DNA from: Caenorhabditis remanei
Lineage: Eukaryota > Nematoda > Chromadorea > Rhabditida > Rhabditidae
Reading direction: 5' to 3'
DNA: 64,000 nt
NCBI RefSeq assembly: GCF_010183535.1
Contig: NC_071328.1
Location: 14,880,001 to 14,944,000 of the forward strand
The position numbers were made by a program, and so were the translations under genes. Of this stretch, positions 1 through 11,549 are shown piece after piece. The stretch's first letter is position 1, and each line of letters opens with the position of its first letter. A model generated the notes under the pieces. That model saw nothing but the letters and a program-made list of their open reading frames with translations, was not told where the DNA came from and did not search any database.

Positions 1-3000
1 TTGGCATGCTGCCACCTCCAGATGGCCGGGTGTAGTTTCCAGTTCCAAGGTCCAATCTTCCAGAGAACAAGCTAGAATCGAGGGTGTCTCCAAAATTCTT
101 TCCCTTGACAAGTCCAAGATTTCCAGCTTCCAACAGATTGTGAGTCTTTCCGGTTTGAGTATCCTTGACAGTTCCAGCAGTGTCATCCACAATTCCTTCA
201 TGGATAGCTTCCAACAAAGAGAGCTCTTTTCCAGATCTTTTATCAACGATAGTGGTATCATATGGGTTGAAGAGTCCCTTAATGATAGCTTCCTTCAATG
301 TCATCTTCTTCTGGGTATCCGGATGAGTGAATGTTCCAGCCGATCCATCGTACCATCCAAGAGCCAACGCCTTTCCGAGAGTGTCATCGGAGAGTGGAAG
401 TCCAGATGACAGCGCTTCCTTCTTGGCGACAGCGGTACGCGTTTGCACTTTGACAGTGGTGTGAACAGCGTCAGAGGCGTTCTCTGGAACTCCTCCATTT
501 GGATACATGTAGTGCTGTTGGGCGGCTTCGGTGAAACTCATTCTCTTGTTTTGAGCCTTATCCACGAAATAGCGGTTCTTCGAATCAATGATTCCCCACT
601 TCTCGGCTTCCTCGAATGTCATTTCACGTCCGGTGAGTCCGTCACGAATCGAAATGTCTTCTGGAGCAAGTTTTCCAGTCGCCAGTGCTCTTTCCAACGT
701 GAGCTTCTCTCCAGTCAAGTTATCGATCAAAACTCCTTGCTGGCTATCGAACTCCCACGATTGAGTGGATTCTTCGATGATTGGTTGTCCAACTTGACGG
801 AAACTGATGATTGGTCCGTTGCCTGGTGGGATTTGGATGATGTTCTTGGATTGGTTGTTGTATGGGACGAGTGGCTCGGCGTCGATGATGATGATCTTCG
901 ACTCGATAGCTTTCTCGATGTTGCGTCCAGCAACCGATCCATCAGACTCCATGATCTTCTTCTCAAGGGCTTCCTTCACAGACATATTTCTTCCAGATGA
1001 TGAAACCTGGATCGTCGTGGCATCAATGATTCCGAGCTCGATTCCTTCAGCAAAGCTCAACACTCTTTCAACATTTGGAGCAGAAATCTTTCCATTAGTC
1101 AAATCAATCAATCCTTTTCTTTCAGCCTCATAGATATGATATCCTCTGGATGGCACCTCGAGAGCTCCCTTTCCTCCAGTGATCGATCGGTAGACCGATA
1201 CACCTCCAGGTCCTCCGAGAGCTGTCGTCTCCGTAGTTCTGACTCTCTTTACAGTAGTCACCGACTCCTCAATATTCTTGTCTGGGAAGTACTTTGGAGC
1301 AAGTTGTTGTCCGGTCTCTGTCATCGTCTCGGTGGTCTTCTCCTCGATGGTCGGTCCGACTCCCTTACTACGATCTGGCATGATCCATTCGCTGGCCGGG
1401 TCGATGAGTCCACGGCTCAACGCTTCATCCAACGAGACGTTGATGTCTCCTTGACGGTAACGTTGAGTTCTCGAGTCGATGAGTCCTTGCTTCATAGCCT
1501 CGGCGATGGTCACCTTGACTTGGTTCTCTCCAACTTCGAGTCCTCCTGCTCCTGGACGTCCGATACGCTTCTTGCGGTCGATCTTTTTCGATGGAGTAAT
1601 CAATGCGGGTGGAACATTGAGAAGTCCAAAGACCTTGAGTGCACCACGAAGAGTGATGAGTCCATGTTCGTAAGCTTCCTTGGTAGACAACTCGTGTTTG
1701 GTGTTCTTGTTGAAGAAAACTCCCTTGACTGGATCGATGATTCCACTGGAGACAGCGCGAATCAGATTGAGCTCGAACGCTCCTCGCTCGTTCTTGATAC
1801 CGACTGGAGTGGTGAGAAGCTCGTGGAGAGCATCCTCGATCAAGTACTTGGCTTGAGCATCGCTGATCAAGTACGACTTCTGGGTGCGGAGATCCACAAC
1901 TCTCTCGGCGTTTGGAACAATGATTCCTGCTTCGACAGCTTCATTGAAACTGACTTGTTCCTCCGTCTCAGTGTTTCGGATTCCTCGGATATTGAAGATC
2001 GAGTGACGGACTCTTTTGGTGAGAAGTCCTTCGTGAACCGCTTCCGGAATTGTGAATTCCTTCTCTTGCTTCACCAAACAAATATTTCCGTTCGGCAAGA
2101 GGAGTCCTCTCTCCATAGCCTCCGAAATCGAGATCACATCATTCTCATCCGGATCAACAATATGGCGGACTTCCGCATCGATGAGTCGTGCGACGATAGC
2201 CTCCAGAAGCGTGTATCGTCGTCCTTGGATTCCTCGATCCACAAAGTGTCCAGTAGAATCAACGAGTCCTTTGCGTGCGGCTTCTTCAAGTGTCATCGCC
2301 TTTCCGATCAGATCGTCTTGATGAGCCTCCTTCAACGATATACTTTTGCGATCCGTCAAGTGAGTGAGAGTGTACTTTCCATCTTTCACGCCGATAACAT
2401 TTCTGACCAGCGCGAGACCAAGTGACACTCTGGCGCCCTCTGAGGTATTCACCACTTCAACGGTATCGTTGTTGATGAGTACATTGCGTCCATCCTTTTT
2501 GGCAACCGCCTGACGGAAAGTGAACTTGTCGTCGGTGTTACGATCGACGAACTCCGCGTTGTTCGCATTGATGAATCCGTTCTCAATGGTGTCCGTCAAC
2601 GAGATTCCGACGGATGTCACGTGTTCTGGATTCTCAATCGACAGGTAGCCGTGGTAGATGGCGGCCCATAGCTCCAACTCCATATCGGTATGTCTTCCCT
2701 TGAAAATTCCAGTCACAGGGTTCAACATTCCCTTCTCCAAAGCGGATGAGAGTGAAGTTGGTGGCAACTTCATAATCTTCTCCTTAATCAACTTCATCAC
2801 AGTCTCCATATTGGCGATTCCCTTCGACATCAACTCGGATTGCGACAACACTTCTCCGGTCTTAATATCACGGAACTGTCGGACAGTTGGGTCATACAAT
2901 CTGATGTTGATTGCCTCCGACAGTGTGATCGGTGCTCCAGTCTCCGGATGATGGATTCCCCAGCGTGTTCCGAGTACTGTAGCGAGATCCTTCTCAACCA

Positions 3001-3325
3001 ATCCATACTTTGCGGCTTCCTCCAGCGACATGATGGATGCTGATGGAACGTCAAAGTATTCTCCAGCGGCTGTCAGATTTCCTTGACGAATTGCTTCGAA
3101 GAAAGTGAGCACTTCACCGGTCTTCTTGTTCAAGTTGCCTTCCATTTCGTAGAATTGAGTGCTCGTGATCGTTTCCTCGGCGAATGTCTGCATTTCGTCT
3201 TCGACTTCACTGATTTTCGCACGGTCACCGATTGGGTCCACAATTTCCCATTCATCTCCGTGTGAGGTGACGATTGGCTCGAGATTGATCGTGGGCTTCT
3301 GGATTTTGAGGTCAATGACGGGTTT
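1..3325 (-). CDS. vab-10: vab-10A plakin (plectin) repeat exon, open at left edge
   Basis: One uninterrupted reading frame of about 1,108 codons follows a TTTCTTTCAG acceptor (AG at 3327-3326) and has no stop before base 1. After a linker starting KPVIDLKIQKPTINLEPIV it carries about 25 copies of the ~38-residue plakin-repeat signature, with cores such as SLEEAAKYGLVEKD, TLEEAARKGLVDSTG, TIAEAMKQGLIDSRT, TFEEAEKWGIIDSKN and SLLEAIHEGIVDD. In plectin, desmoplakin and VAB-10A these repeats form modules that bind intermediate filaments, so this exon defines the A isoform. The exon joins the charged-rod exon in phase 0. ORFs on the opposite strand here, including a 429-codon one, are shadows of this exon. 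The true C-terminus is outside the window. Confidence 0.95.
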
Positions 3326-3424
3326 CTGAAAGAAAATGAGATTAATTTGGGGGCGGGGACTGAAAATGAATAAAGGGATAGAAATCTGAAGAGAAAGATA
3401 CCGACACCACTAGAAATATGAAAA

Positions 3425-3662
3425 ACCAGCCTCTTTTCCCCGCCTTCGGCGGGTTCAATCGGCTGGCCTCTTCTCATTTACGTGGCAACCCTTTTTCAAA
3501 CGTGCACGCATGGCCGAGTGGTCTAAAGCGGCGGTCTTGTTCAAAGCACGCTAATTCGGTTTTGCCCGTTGGTTTTGCCCGTTAGTGTCTCTTCTCTTTC
3601 CAAAATCGTTGCGGACAGCGCCTCAGACAACGCCCAATTGTCTTTTATATATAAGAATGATT
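3425..3662 (+). repeat. SINE-like tRNA-derived element, copy 1
   Basis: It begins AACCAGCC with a CGCCTTCGGCGGG hairpin. It then contains GGCCGAGTGGTCTAAAGCGG, the exact 5' half and A box of a class II tRNA (Leu/Ser), and ends with a tail that includes TTGTCTTTTATATATAAGAA. Copy 2 at 28228-28454 matches over the whole length, and the last ~54 bases look identical. No intact tRNA fold, no B box in this copy, no ORF. It lies in the vab-10 intron before the plakin-repeat exon. Confidence 0.75.
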
Positions 3663-3689
3663 GGGAAACGTGAATGGAAAAAACTGAAA

Positions 3690-4400
3690 TTTTCTGATTT
3701 TTTCATTGAAAATCAGTTTTTTGAAAGTTTCATTTCAGACCAATGTTTGGTCCAAAATCTCGCTTTTCACATCGAAAATGCACAAAAATTGCGGTATATT
3801 CAGAAAAAGATGCCTCAAACACTGGAAATTTCGATTTTTGACTAATTTTTGGTCCAAAACCTTCAGAAGGCACAAAAACTTAAATTTTCAGATTTTCTCA
3901 TTGAAAATCACATTTGAAACCTGGTAAATGGCAATTGTGGTCAATTGCTCTTCGAAAATTTCAATTCATATCAATTTTTGGTACAAAATTTCATTATTCA
4001 CTTCGAAAACGGCCAAAAATTGCGGAATTTCCAGAAAAAGAAGCCAAAATAAGAGTCATAAACGCTGGAATTTTCGATTTTGAACCGACTTTTTTTTCCA
4101 AAAGCACAATTTTCAGTCAAATTTCATATCAATTTTTTGTCCAGAATCTTATTTTCACATCGAAAATGGCCAAAAATTATGGAATATCCAGAAAAAGAAG
4201 CATCAAACGCTGGAAAATTGGATTTAGAACAGACAGACTTTTTGGTCCAAAATCACAATTTTCAGTTTAATTTCAGAGCAATTTTGCACCTAAATTTCAT
4301 TTTTCTCTCCGAAAATAGAGGAATTTCAGAAAAAACAAGCCTCAAACGCTGGACATTTCGATTTTGAACTGATTTTTTGGTCTAAAAACTCAAATTTCAG
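3690..4400 (+). repeat. Degenerate ~145-bp tandem array in intron
   Basis: About five diverged units, each with a word like GGTCCAAAATC, then TCGAAAATGGCCAAAAATT, GGAAT.TCCAGAAAAAGAAGC and CAAACGCTGGAAAATTCGAT. It fills most of the intron between the charged rod and the plakin-repeat exon. Short ORFs in it are by-products. Confidence 0.6.
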
Positions 4401-4645
4401 CTCAAAATCGCCAAAGAAACGTAATTTTATAGCCTATTTTCCATTCACATTATCCAATAATTCCTTTCAAAACCATGCGATTCTACCTATCTAATCCCAA
4501 GAGGTAAAACAGTTCACTTCAAAGATAATCTATAAAAAAAAGGGGAGAATAAAGAATGATTAGATGAGATGTTAGTGTAAGAGATATCACTGCAATCATC
4601 ACTTCACACTCAAAATCAAAAAAAAAAGGGCTGAAAATCTGTTAC

Positions 4646-4984
4646 CTTTCTCCTCTCCTCCTCCTCTCGACGTCTCCGTTCTTCTTCTTCCCGACGTCTT
4701 CTATCCTCTTCATCCTGCCGTCTCTTCCTCTCTTCAGCCTCTCTCCGTCTCCTTTCCTCCTCTTCACGACGTCTTCGCTCCGCCTCTTCGGCTTCACGAC
4801 GCGCACGTTCGGCCTCTTCGGCGAGGCGACGTGCCCGATCGGCGTCATCTTTTTGGCGACGACGAGCCTCGGCGTCTTCACGATCACGACGAAGACGTTC
4901 GGCTTCTTCGAGAGCCTTCAGACGTGCCACTTCAAACGCACGTCGTTTCTCTTCTTCTTCGGCACGACGACGGTCTTCTTCTTC
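4646..4984 (-). CDS. vab-10: vab-10 charged coiled-coil rod exon
   Basis: 113 codons, phase 0 at both ends. Almost every residue is Glu, Arg, Lys, Asp or Ala (EEEDRRRAEEEEKRRAF, then many EEAERxRR and RRREEEE units), as expected for a single charged alpha-helix or coiled coil. It links the plakin domain to the plakin repeats, the place of the short rod in an A-type spectraplakin. The donor is AAG|GTAACA. The acceptor is odd: the bases before the exon read TTTCAAG rather than TTTCAG, so the true start could differ by a few codons. Joining to the exons on each side keeps the frame open. Confidence 0.85.
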
Positions 4985-5184
4985 CTTGAAACCAGAATTG
5001 GGTAATGAGAGATAAATAAGAAGATTTGGCTTAAAATCTGATGGTGATGGGGGTTATATCATGACTATCACTACAAACAGGATTAGTCACAGGTTGTCGA
5101 GACCGAGTTCGTGGAGATGGAAACGCGCTCTATTGATAATTTCAGTCATTTTCATCCAAAATTAGTTGTTTTCAGCTTAAAAAT

Positions 5185-5610
5185 TTCTATTTCTACCAAT
5201 TTTTTATCATTTTCAGACAAGATTAGCTCAGAATTTTTCGTCTTTAACTGGAATTAGTTCAGAATTTGTCATTTTTGACTGAAATCAGCTCAAAATTTGT
5301 CAAATTTGACTGAAATTAGCACAGAAATGTGTCATTTTTGACCGAAATTAGCTCCGAATTTGTCATTTTTGATTGAAGTTAGCTCAAAACGTGTTATTTT
5401 TGACTGAAATTAGCACGAAATTAGTCATTTTTGACTGAAATCAGCTCAAAATTTGTCATTTTTGACTGAAATTTGTTCAGAATTTGTCATTTTTGATTGA
5501 AATTAGCTCAGAATTTGTCATTTTTTGACTGAAATTGGCACGAAATTTGTCATTTTTGATTGAAATTAGCTCAAAACGTGTTATTTTTGAATGAAATTAG
5601 TCATTTTTCT
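5185..5610 (+). repeat. 31-bp minisatellite
   Basis: About 12-13 tandem units of roughly GACTGAAATTAGCTCAGAAT followed by TTGTCATTTTT, with point changes (AGCACGAAATTAGTC, AGCTCAAAACGTGTT). Within the vab-10 intron after the plakin domain. Confidence 0.9.
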
Positions 5611-6805
5611 TCGATTTTTTCCGTTGTTTCCATCACCACAAATCCATCTCGAAACCTGAACTGAAATAGAAAAGAAAACCACACTCACACACACAACATA
5701 TAGAAAAGAAGACAGTTGGGTTACTGTATATAGAGACACATAATGAGCCAAGAAATGGCTCATTTAAGCTACGGGGGGTTAGAGACAGAGATCACAACGA
5801 CTAGAGGTATAGAGACATAAAGAAATAGAGAATTTCAGAATTTCAGAAAAATGCTTTTTGAGTGGAAAAAATCGAATTCAAAGAACATGTGAGTCAGCGA
5901 GAAATTGAGAAAACGGGGACAAGAGGGGGGTTTTTAATTTGGAAAAGAAGGAAAAGGACAAAGAATGAAAATAAAGACATACAGGCCAAATTAAAGCGGG
6001 CGGAATATCTGGAATTGGGTGGAAAATTCGGGGTTTTTTGACAAAAAAATATCGAAATTTGAAGTTTTGAGTCGAAAAATCGGTTTTTAGGTCAGAAAAT
6101 TACAGGAAAATTAAATTTTACAACAGAAAAACGGTTTCTAGACCTAAAAATCGGGATATGAGTAGAAAAGATTTCATTTTTCAAAGTTTTCCAGCGAAAA
6201 TGAACTGTTTCAGACTAAATATCAGTTTTGACTGTGTATAGGTTTCTGAGTTCAAAATTTGAAATTTTGAGTCGAAAAATCGGTTTTTAAGTCAGAAAAA
6301 TCGAGTTTTGAATATAAAATTACATTTTTCAGCAGAAAAAAAACGGGTTCTAGACTTAAAAATCGGGATAGACCGATTTTCAGTAAAAACTTGGCTTTGA
6401 ACAAGTGATAATGAACTTTCAGATCGATTTTTGTGATTAAAAACATAGAATTCTCGATTTTAGAGTCTGAAATTCAGTTTTTATGGTAAAAATATCCGAA
6501 TTTTCCCTCCATTTTCCAGATTTTCCAGATGAGTGCGTGAATGTGTGTGTGTGAGCGTAAAAAAGCCAAACTTTGATTAGGATTCAAAAATCAGGAAACA
6601 TTTCAGACACATTAAGAAAACCTAGGGAATCAACAAAACAACAAAAGTCAATAATTACAGCACAAAAACCTTATTAATTAATCAATTAAATGCTGAAAAT
6701 TCAGATTATTCACTTCACACAGTTATTAAGATATTCCAAATTCGGTATATTTGGTATATAATACATAAATTATCTGAAAAGGGGCGGGGCTTGGAGACAT
6801 TACCT

Positions 6806-6855
6806 GGAATTCTGACGCTTCTGAATCCTTCCGACGACGTGACGACGATTTTTTA
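6806..6855 (-). other. Doubtful small exon before GTAATG donor
   Basis: Minus-strand sequence ends in a good TTCCAG|GTAATG donor and one frame reads NRRHVVGRIQKRQNS. However, no AG acceptor exists in the ~30 bases upstream of that segment, and the flanking exons already join in phase without it. Could be an alternative exon, a cryptic site or chance. Confidence 0.2.
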
Positions 6856-7621
6856 GTTAATTTTTCAGTTTTTTACACTTTTTCAGACAATTTTTTCGAG
6901 ACAGATGGTGCATTTTCAGAGTTTTTTCATCGATTATATTGGTTTTTGGATTTCCAGGGGGAGATGTTTTCAGCCAATTTTCAGCCAATAAAAACTCAAA
7001 AAAGCGTGTAAATTTTGCAGTGAGTTTGGCTGTGTGGCAGTGAGCACACATATAAAAACTGAAAGAGAAGAGCTGAAACTGATTAAAACAGGCGGGGATG
7101 GGTACTGTAACTCAAAAAATGATATTTTGTGGTGCTAATTGAGGCGAAAACTGAGGATAATTGGTTGAGTTAATTAGGGTAATTATAGGTAATTATGTTG
7201 GATGGGGTGCTCTGAATTCGATTTTTTGTGAGAGAAAAAGAGATAATGATTTAAAAAATGAAATATGGAGAGAGGACACTATATTGGATTACTGTAGGAC
7301 TACTGTAGGACATGAAACGAATTCTATCACCTTTCTATTACCCGAGAGAGATATAAAGCTGTGCTAGTGGATATGGAAAATACGATAAATTCGGGAGGTT
7401 GGGGTCGATTTACGGGGCGTAAATCGATTTACGCTCGTAAATTCACACCAAATGTCGATTTACGCCCGTAAATCCACCCCAAACTCTCAAATTTTTCGCT
7501 TTTTCCTGTTAAAACTATCACCAACGGCCTAAACGGAGAGACTACTAATTGGACTTGGGACACCCGTGTGTGTGTAAGATTGAGGAAGAAAATGAATATT
7601 TTCAGATCAAAATGAACTAAC

Positions 7622-7717
7622 CTCCTTCTGACGTTTCCAATTCTGAATGAGCACTTGCATTGTGTTGCGACGTTCAAGAATCAGCGAGCTGAGTTGAGCA
7701 AAGCGACGGTTTAGGAG
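7622..7717 (-). CDS. vab-10: vab-10 plakin-domain exon (LLNRRF...KRQKE)
   Basis: 32 codons between TTTTTAG and a GTTAGT donor, phase 0 on both sides. The product begins LLNRRFAQLSSLILERRN and ends NWKRQKE, a helical spectrin-repeat-like piece at the end of the plakin domain. It joins in frame to the charged rod exon, giving KRQKE-EEEDRRR. Coding assignment rests on the splice sites, phase fit and helical heptad character. Confidence 0.85.
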
Positions 7718-8235
7718 CTAAAAATTTACAGATTTTTCTAGAAATCGCTAAAATCGGGGGGTTTTTGCTTATTTTTGAAGAGTTTTTCATCAAAAAATTA
7801 GTTGTTGTCTTGGAAAGTCGATATTTATTTAAAAATGCGGATTTTTCGGTCAAAAAATCATAATTTTGGATCAAAATATGACAAAAATGACAGTTTTCTG
7901 GTTAAAAATAACTCAAAAATCGGTTTTTGGTGGCAAAAAACACAATTTTCAAGCCAAATTGTCGATTTATAGCTCAAAAGATGTCTTTTTGATACTGAAA
8001 ATATAATTTTTAACTCAACAACCCGACTTTTTGGGGTAAAAATATGATTTTCAAGCCAAAATGTAGAGTTTAGCTCGAAAACCTGACTTATTGAAGTAAA
8101 AAAAAGAGTTTTGGGTAAAAAACGAGATTTTGAGTCAAAAATGCCCGTTTTGTGCCTTAAAAATAGCCCAAAAATCCATTTTTTGAGGTCAAGAATATGA
8201 TTTTTATCGTAAAAAACCCGAATTTTTGCTCTCAC
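7718..8235 (-). other. Intron of AT-rich degenerate repeats
   Basis: Runs of short diverged units such as GGTCAAAAATATGATTTTCAAG and CGATTTTTAG-like words typical of the introns of this gene. One long reverse-strand ORF is only the 8236-8698 exon reading through its donor. Nothing else seen. Confidence 0.5.
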
Positions 8236-8698
8236 CTCCAACTCCTCGGTGACAATTTGTGCTCCATTCTTGGGCTGTGGTTTGGATCGTCGGAAGAGTC
8301 CACGAACATCGACTCCATGAATTCCAACGATAGTATCCGAGTAGTGTCCGAGTTTCGCATCGAATATCTTTGCCTCATGAATGAATCTGCCTCCTTCTTT
8401 ATTCACATTTTCAATATTTTGAGTGTGTTCTTGAAGGTGTGAATACATTCCGATGAGTTGATCCAACTGTTTTTGATACTCTTCTGGGCGGAGCTCATCT
8501 GGTTTACGGAGTCGATTAATCGTCTCCTCGACATCGTCGAGCCATTTCATTTCAGTCTCGTACTCCGATCGATAGACCATTTGGATTTGGAGAGCACGTT
8601 CCACGGCAAGAAGACGTTCCGCGATTTGAGAATTCACGTTCTCCCATCGGACGTTCAGTCGTTGCACTTCGTCTTCGATTGCGTCCACGTCGGGGTGG
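8236..8698 (-). CDS. vab-10: vab-10 plakin-domain spectrin-repeat exon
   Basis: 463 nt; with two carried-over bases it gives 155 codons. The acceptor is TTTTCAG and the donor GAG|GTGAGA. The product starts HHPDVDAIEDEVQRLNVRW and includes RSEYETEMKWLDDVEETI, a typical spectrin-repeat helix with the conserved Trp. It then has a basic stretch, GLFRRSKPQPKNGAQ, before the phase-0 junction. It belongs to the C-terminal spectrin repeats of the plakin domain. Confidence 0.92.
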
Positions 8699-8709
8699 CT
8701 GAAAATTTG

Positions 8710-9250
8710 AATTTGAAAAATTTGAAAATTTCAGCAAAACTAGCGGAAATCGTGCTGAAAATCGCTAAAAACTCAGAAAAAAAAATATCTTAAATTGGTC
8801 ATTTTTTTCAAGTTTGCGGCAAAAATAACCCAAAAATCGCATTAAAATAGATTTTTTAGTCTGAAAATCACAAATTCGCTTCAGAATTCTCCGATTTTTT
8901 ATGTTGAGATTTTCAGTCAAAATTAGCGGAAATCGTGCTGAAAATCGCTAAAAACTCAGAAAAAATATCTTAAATTCGGCTTCAAGTTTGCGGCAAAAGT
9001 AACCCAAAAATCGCATTAAAATATATTTTTTAGTCCGAAAACCACAAATTCGCTTCAGAATTCTTCGAATTTTTAGAGATTTTCAGTCAAAAATTTCCAT
9101 TTATCAGCAAAAAGGGAAGAATCATGCTGAAAACCGCAAATTTTGAAAAAATAACTCCAAAATTCGCCTTAAAAATGACCTTTTGCTTCAGAATTCTCCG
9201 ATTTTTTTTTGAGATTTTCAGTCAAAATTCGCAAATTTTCAGCCAAAATC
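8710..9250 (+). repeat. Two ~200-bp tandem copies in intron
   Basis: The block with GCGGAAATCGTGCTGAAAAT, AACCCAAAAATCGCATTAAA and CACAAATTCGCTTCAGAATT occurs at about 8740-8895 and again at 8930-9070. A third, weaker copy follows to about 9215. A local duplication inside the intron between two plakin-domain exons. Confidence 0.75.
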
Positions 9251-9267
9251 TTAAAAAAATCACTCAC

Positions 9268-9353
9268 TGTCCCTCGTTGATACGAGTTCTGGCGACGTGT
9301 TGACGGAGAAGTGCCACATTTCTGTTGAGTTGATCGATGACAGTTTGTTGTTG
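9268..9353 (-). CDS. vab-10: vab-10 plakin-domain exon (QQQTVIDQL...)
   Basis: 86 nt after TTTTCAG, with donor CA|GTGAGT, phase 0 in and phase 2 out. It encodes QQQTVIDQLNRNVALLRQHV and continues helical up to RTRINEG. Both neighbours match in phase. Part of a spectrin repeat of the plakin domain. Confidence 0.9.
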
Positions 9354-9411
9354 CTGAAAATCATCGAGTTCATGAAATGTCTTAAAATGGGGGCGGAGCT
9401 AGAGGACAAAC

Positions 9412-9564
9412 CTTGAGGACCATGTTGATCTCGAGCAATTGCGAATGATGTCCGCGTAATTTGTCGAGCGCAGCCGGCAGATCGTCGAATGAGTTCAACG
9501 TTATCTCGTGCTGCTTCACGATGTCAGCGACTTCGACCTTTCCGTTCAGAACCGACTCCAATAC
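9412..9564 (-). CDS. vab-10: vab-10 plakin-domain exon (VLESVLNGK...)
   Basis: 51 codons, phase 0 at both ends, acceptor TTTCAG, donor AAG|GTTTGT. It encodes VLESVLNGKVEVADIVKQHE through to a hydrophobic end LLEINMVLK. Helical spectrin-repeat sequence continuous with the exons on both sides. Confidence 0.9.
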
Positions 9565-10252
9565 CTGAAAGAAATTGGGGTTTTTCAGATAAAAATAGAG
9601 ATTTTCAGCTTGAAAATGAGCATTTTTGAGTGTCTTTTAGATAAAAATGAAGATTTTCAACCAAAAAAAGCTCAAAAACTATCTATTTTCAACGGATTAC
9701 TGTGTTTACTAAACTCTGCTGAAATTTTGCTGAAAAATAACCTCATTTTTTCAAAAGTCTAAAAATTTCAGGCAAGTCTTTGCTTCTTAGGAATGACTCA
9801 TATTGTCTGAAAAATGACCAAACTTTGCTGAGACTGTTTCAGACTCAATTTCCACAATTTCAGCTCCAAAAAAAAGCAGTCTTTTACTGGAAAAGTTGAG
9901 TTTTTCGGACAAAAATGGGGGTTTTCAATAAAAAATGGAAATTTTCAGGTCGAAAATGAGATTTTCCAACCAAAAAAAAACACTTCAAATCTATCTGAAA
10001 ATTTCAGATATGACCTAACTTTGCTGAAATTCGCTAAACAGTTTCAGACAAATTCTAGCAAGAAGTCTAAAACTTTTTAAAATCTTGCTGTAACATTACC
10101 TAACATTTTTCAGACTGTTTCAGATTCGAAAATGAAGTTTTTTGATTAAAAATGAAAGTTTTCAGCTCGAAAATTAGATTTTCTGATTGAAAATGAGCTT
10201 TTTCAACCAAAATTTTTTGCCTTTTCAGCTTAAAAAATTGCATTATTCTTAC
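9565..10252 (-). other. Intron of AT-rich degenerate repeats
   Basis: Between plakin-domain exons. The word CTGAAATTTTGCTGAAAAAT and GATTTTCAACCAAAAAAA-type words recur at 9640-9740, 9840-9990 and 10140-10220. No coding or structural signal beyond that. Confidence 0.5.
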
Positions 10253-10763
10253 CTTGATTCGCTCGACGTACATCCTCGACAAATCCCACAAATCATCCCA
10301 TAATCCATTCAAACGATCATGATTGACTCTCTGAGTTGGTGTCGGATTCGGCAATTGACGGAACAGCTCCTTGACGTTGGCGACGTCTCCATCGAGCGCC
10401 TGAAGTGCGTCTTCGAATCGTTTGTGCTCATGAATGACACGTTCCAAGTCTTCTGGAGTGTTGGAGATTGGCTTTCCGACGGCGTCATTCAGCCGACGCC
10501 ACGCTTCTTCAAGTTTTCTCAACAATTCGGACATTTTCTGATCGTATTGAGATGCCCAATCGGGCTCTGGTGGCTTCTGTGAGGCGTTGAGAAGATTCCA
10601 GAAGTGTTCGTTCGTTTTGCGGAGTTCTTCACGGAGACGAAGAGCCAATGGATCGTTTGGATCCAACTCGCTGAGCAATTTTGAGGCGTCGTCGTTGAGA
10701 GCCTTCATGATGGCGTCACGTTGATCCGGATCGATTGAGTTGAATGTGTCAAGATCCCATCCT
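10253..10763 (-). CDS. vab-10: vab-10 plakin-domain spectrin-repeat exon (GWDLDTF...)
   Basis: The exon starts after TTCCAG in phase 2 and ends in phase 0 at AAG|GTAAGA, giving 170 full codons. The product contains GWDLDTFNSIDPDQRDAIMK, then EPDWASQYDQKMSELLRKLE and a helical end DDLWDLSRMYVERIK. Trp and Leu spacing is that of spectrin repeats. It follows directly on the SH3-containing exon, as in the plakin domain of plectin and MACF. Confidence 0.93.
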
Positions 10764-11549
10764 CTGGAAAAAAATTAGTTGAATTTTCAGAGATTTTTTC
10801 AGCTATAACTGTTTTTAAAGACGCAAATCTCAAAAGTGGGCGGAGCTTTCAAAAAATGAGTTTTTTTTTGTGGTTTTTTGGGTGAAAATAGAGCTAAAAT
10901 TCCGTTTTTCGGCAATTTTCAGTCAAAAAAAGAGGGAGCGACATGAAATTTTTCCAGAAATCGATTTATTCAGACCAAAATCGATGTTTTTGTCAAATAC
11001 TGGTTTTTGAGCTGAAATACAGATTTTTACTGGTTTTTAAGTGGACATTCGGAAATTTTCAGCAGAAATCGATATATGTTCAAAATTAGCTGAAACTTCC
11101 GATTTTGAATTTAAAAAAAACCGAATTTTGTTCATTTTCAGCCACTTTTCGAGCTAAAAATTGGATTTTTCTGCTGAAAATGTCATTGCAGGTCAAAAAA
11201 AAACTGGCTGAAAATCACAAAAACTGTTTTCAGCCAATGCCAGTGCAAAAATTACGGCTTCTCCGCAATTGTCATACCAAAATCGTAGTTTTTCGTCAAA
11301 TAATTCCTAAAATCTTGATATTGAGCTGGAATTCGGCGATTTTCAGACGAAAAAAGATGGATTGAAGTGAAAATTTCAGCATAAACTTTCACATTTTGAA
11401 TGAAAATTTTGAATTTTGTACATTTTCAGCCAATTGTCCAGCTGAAAATTGGACAAAACTGGCTGAAATTCGCTATTTTTAGCCGATTTTCACAATTTTC
11501 AGACCAAAATTGCATTATTTCTCTCAAATAATTCAAAAAAAAAACCCAC
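10764..11549 (-). other. Intron of AT-rich degenerate repeats
   Basis: A single GTGGGCGGAGCTTTC word at 10836 and diverged ~230-bp units (GAAATTTTCAGC, CAGCCAATTGTCCAGC) are visible. No exon signal. Confidence 0.5.

Larger units (their letters stand above)
4985..7621 (-). other. Intron: minisatellite, AT-rich repeats, one doubtful exon
   Basis: Non-coding apart from the items listed separately (31-bp array at 5185-5610; doubtful exon near 6806-6855). 5690-5820 is CA/GAGA-rich. 6000-6480 holds diverged units with words like GAAATTTTGAGTCGAAAAATC. 7390-7480 holds three GTAAATCGATTTACG-type palindromes related to the arrays at 29 and 39 kb. Confidence 0.6.

Noticed and set aside
1136..2425. 429-codon plus-strand ORF, plus others at 140-1133 and 2658-2951
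   Set aside because: They are antisense shadows of the plakin-repeat exon; the minus frame carries regular plakin-repeat motifs, the plus frames no domain.
5581..5763. Minus-strand frame with GTTTCGAGATGG after TTCAG near 5655 as an exon
   Set aside because: Frame closes quickly, no donor, and flanking exons already fit in phase without it.
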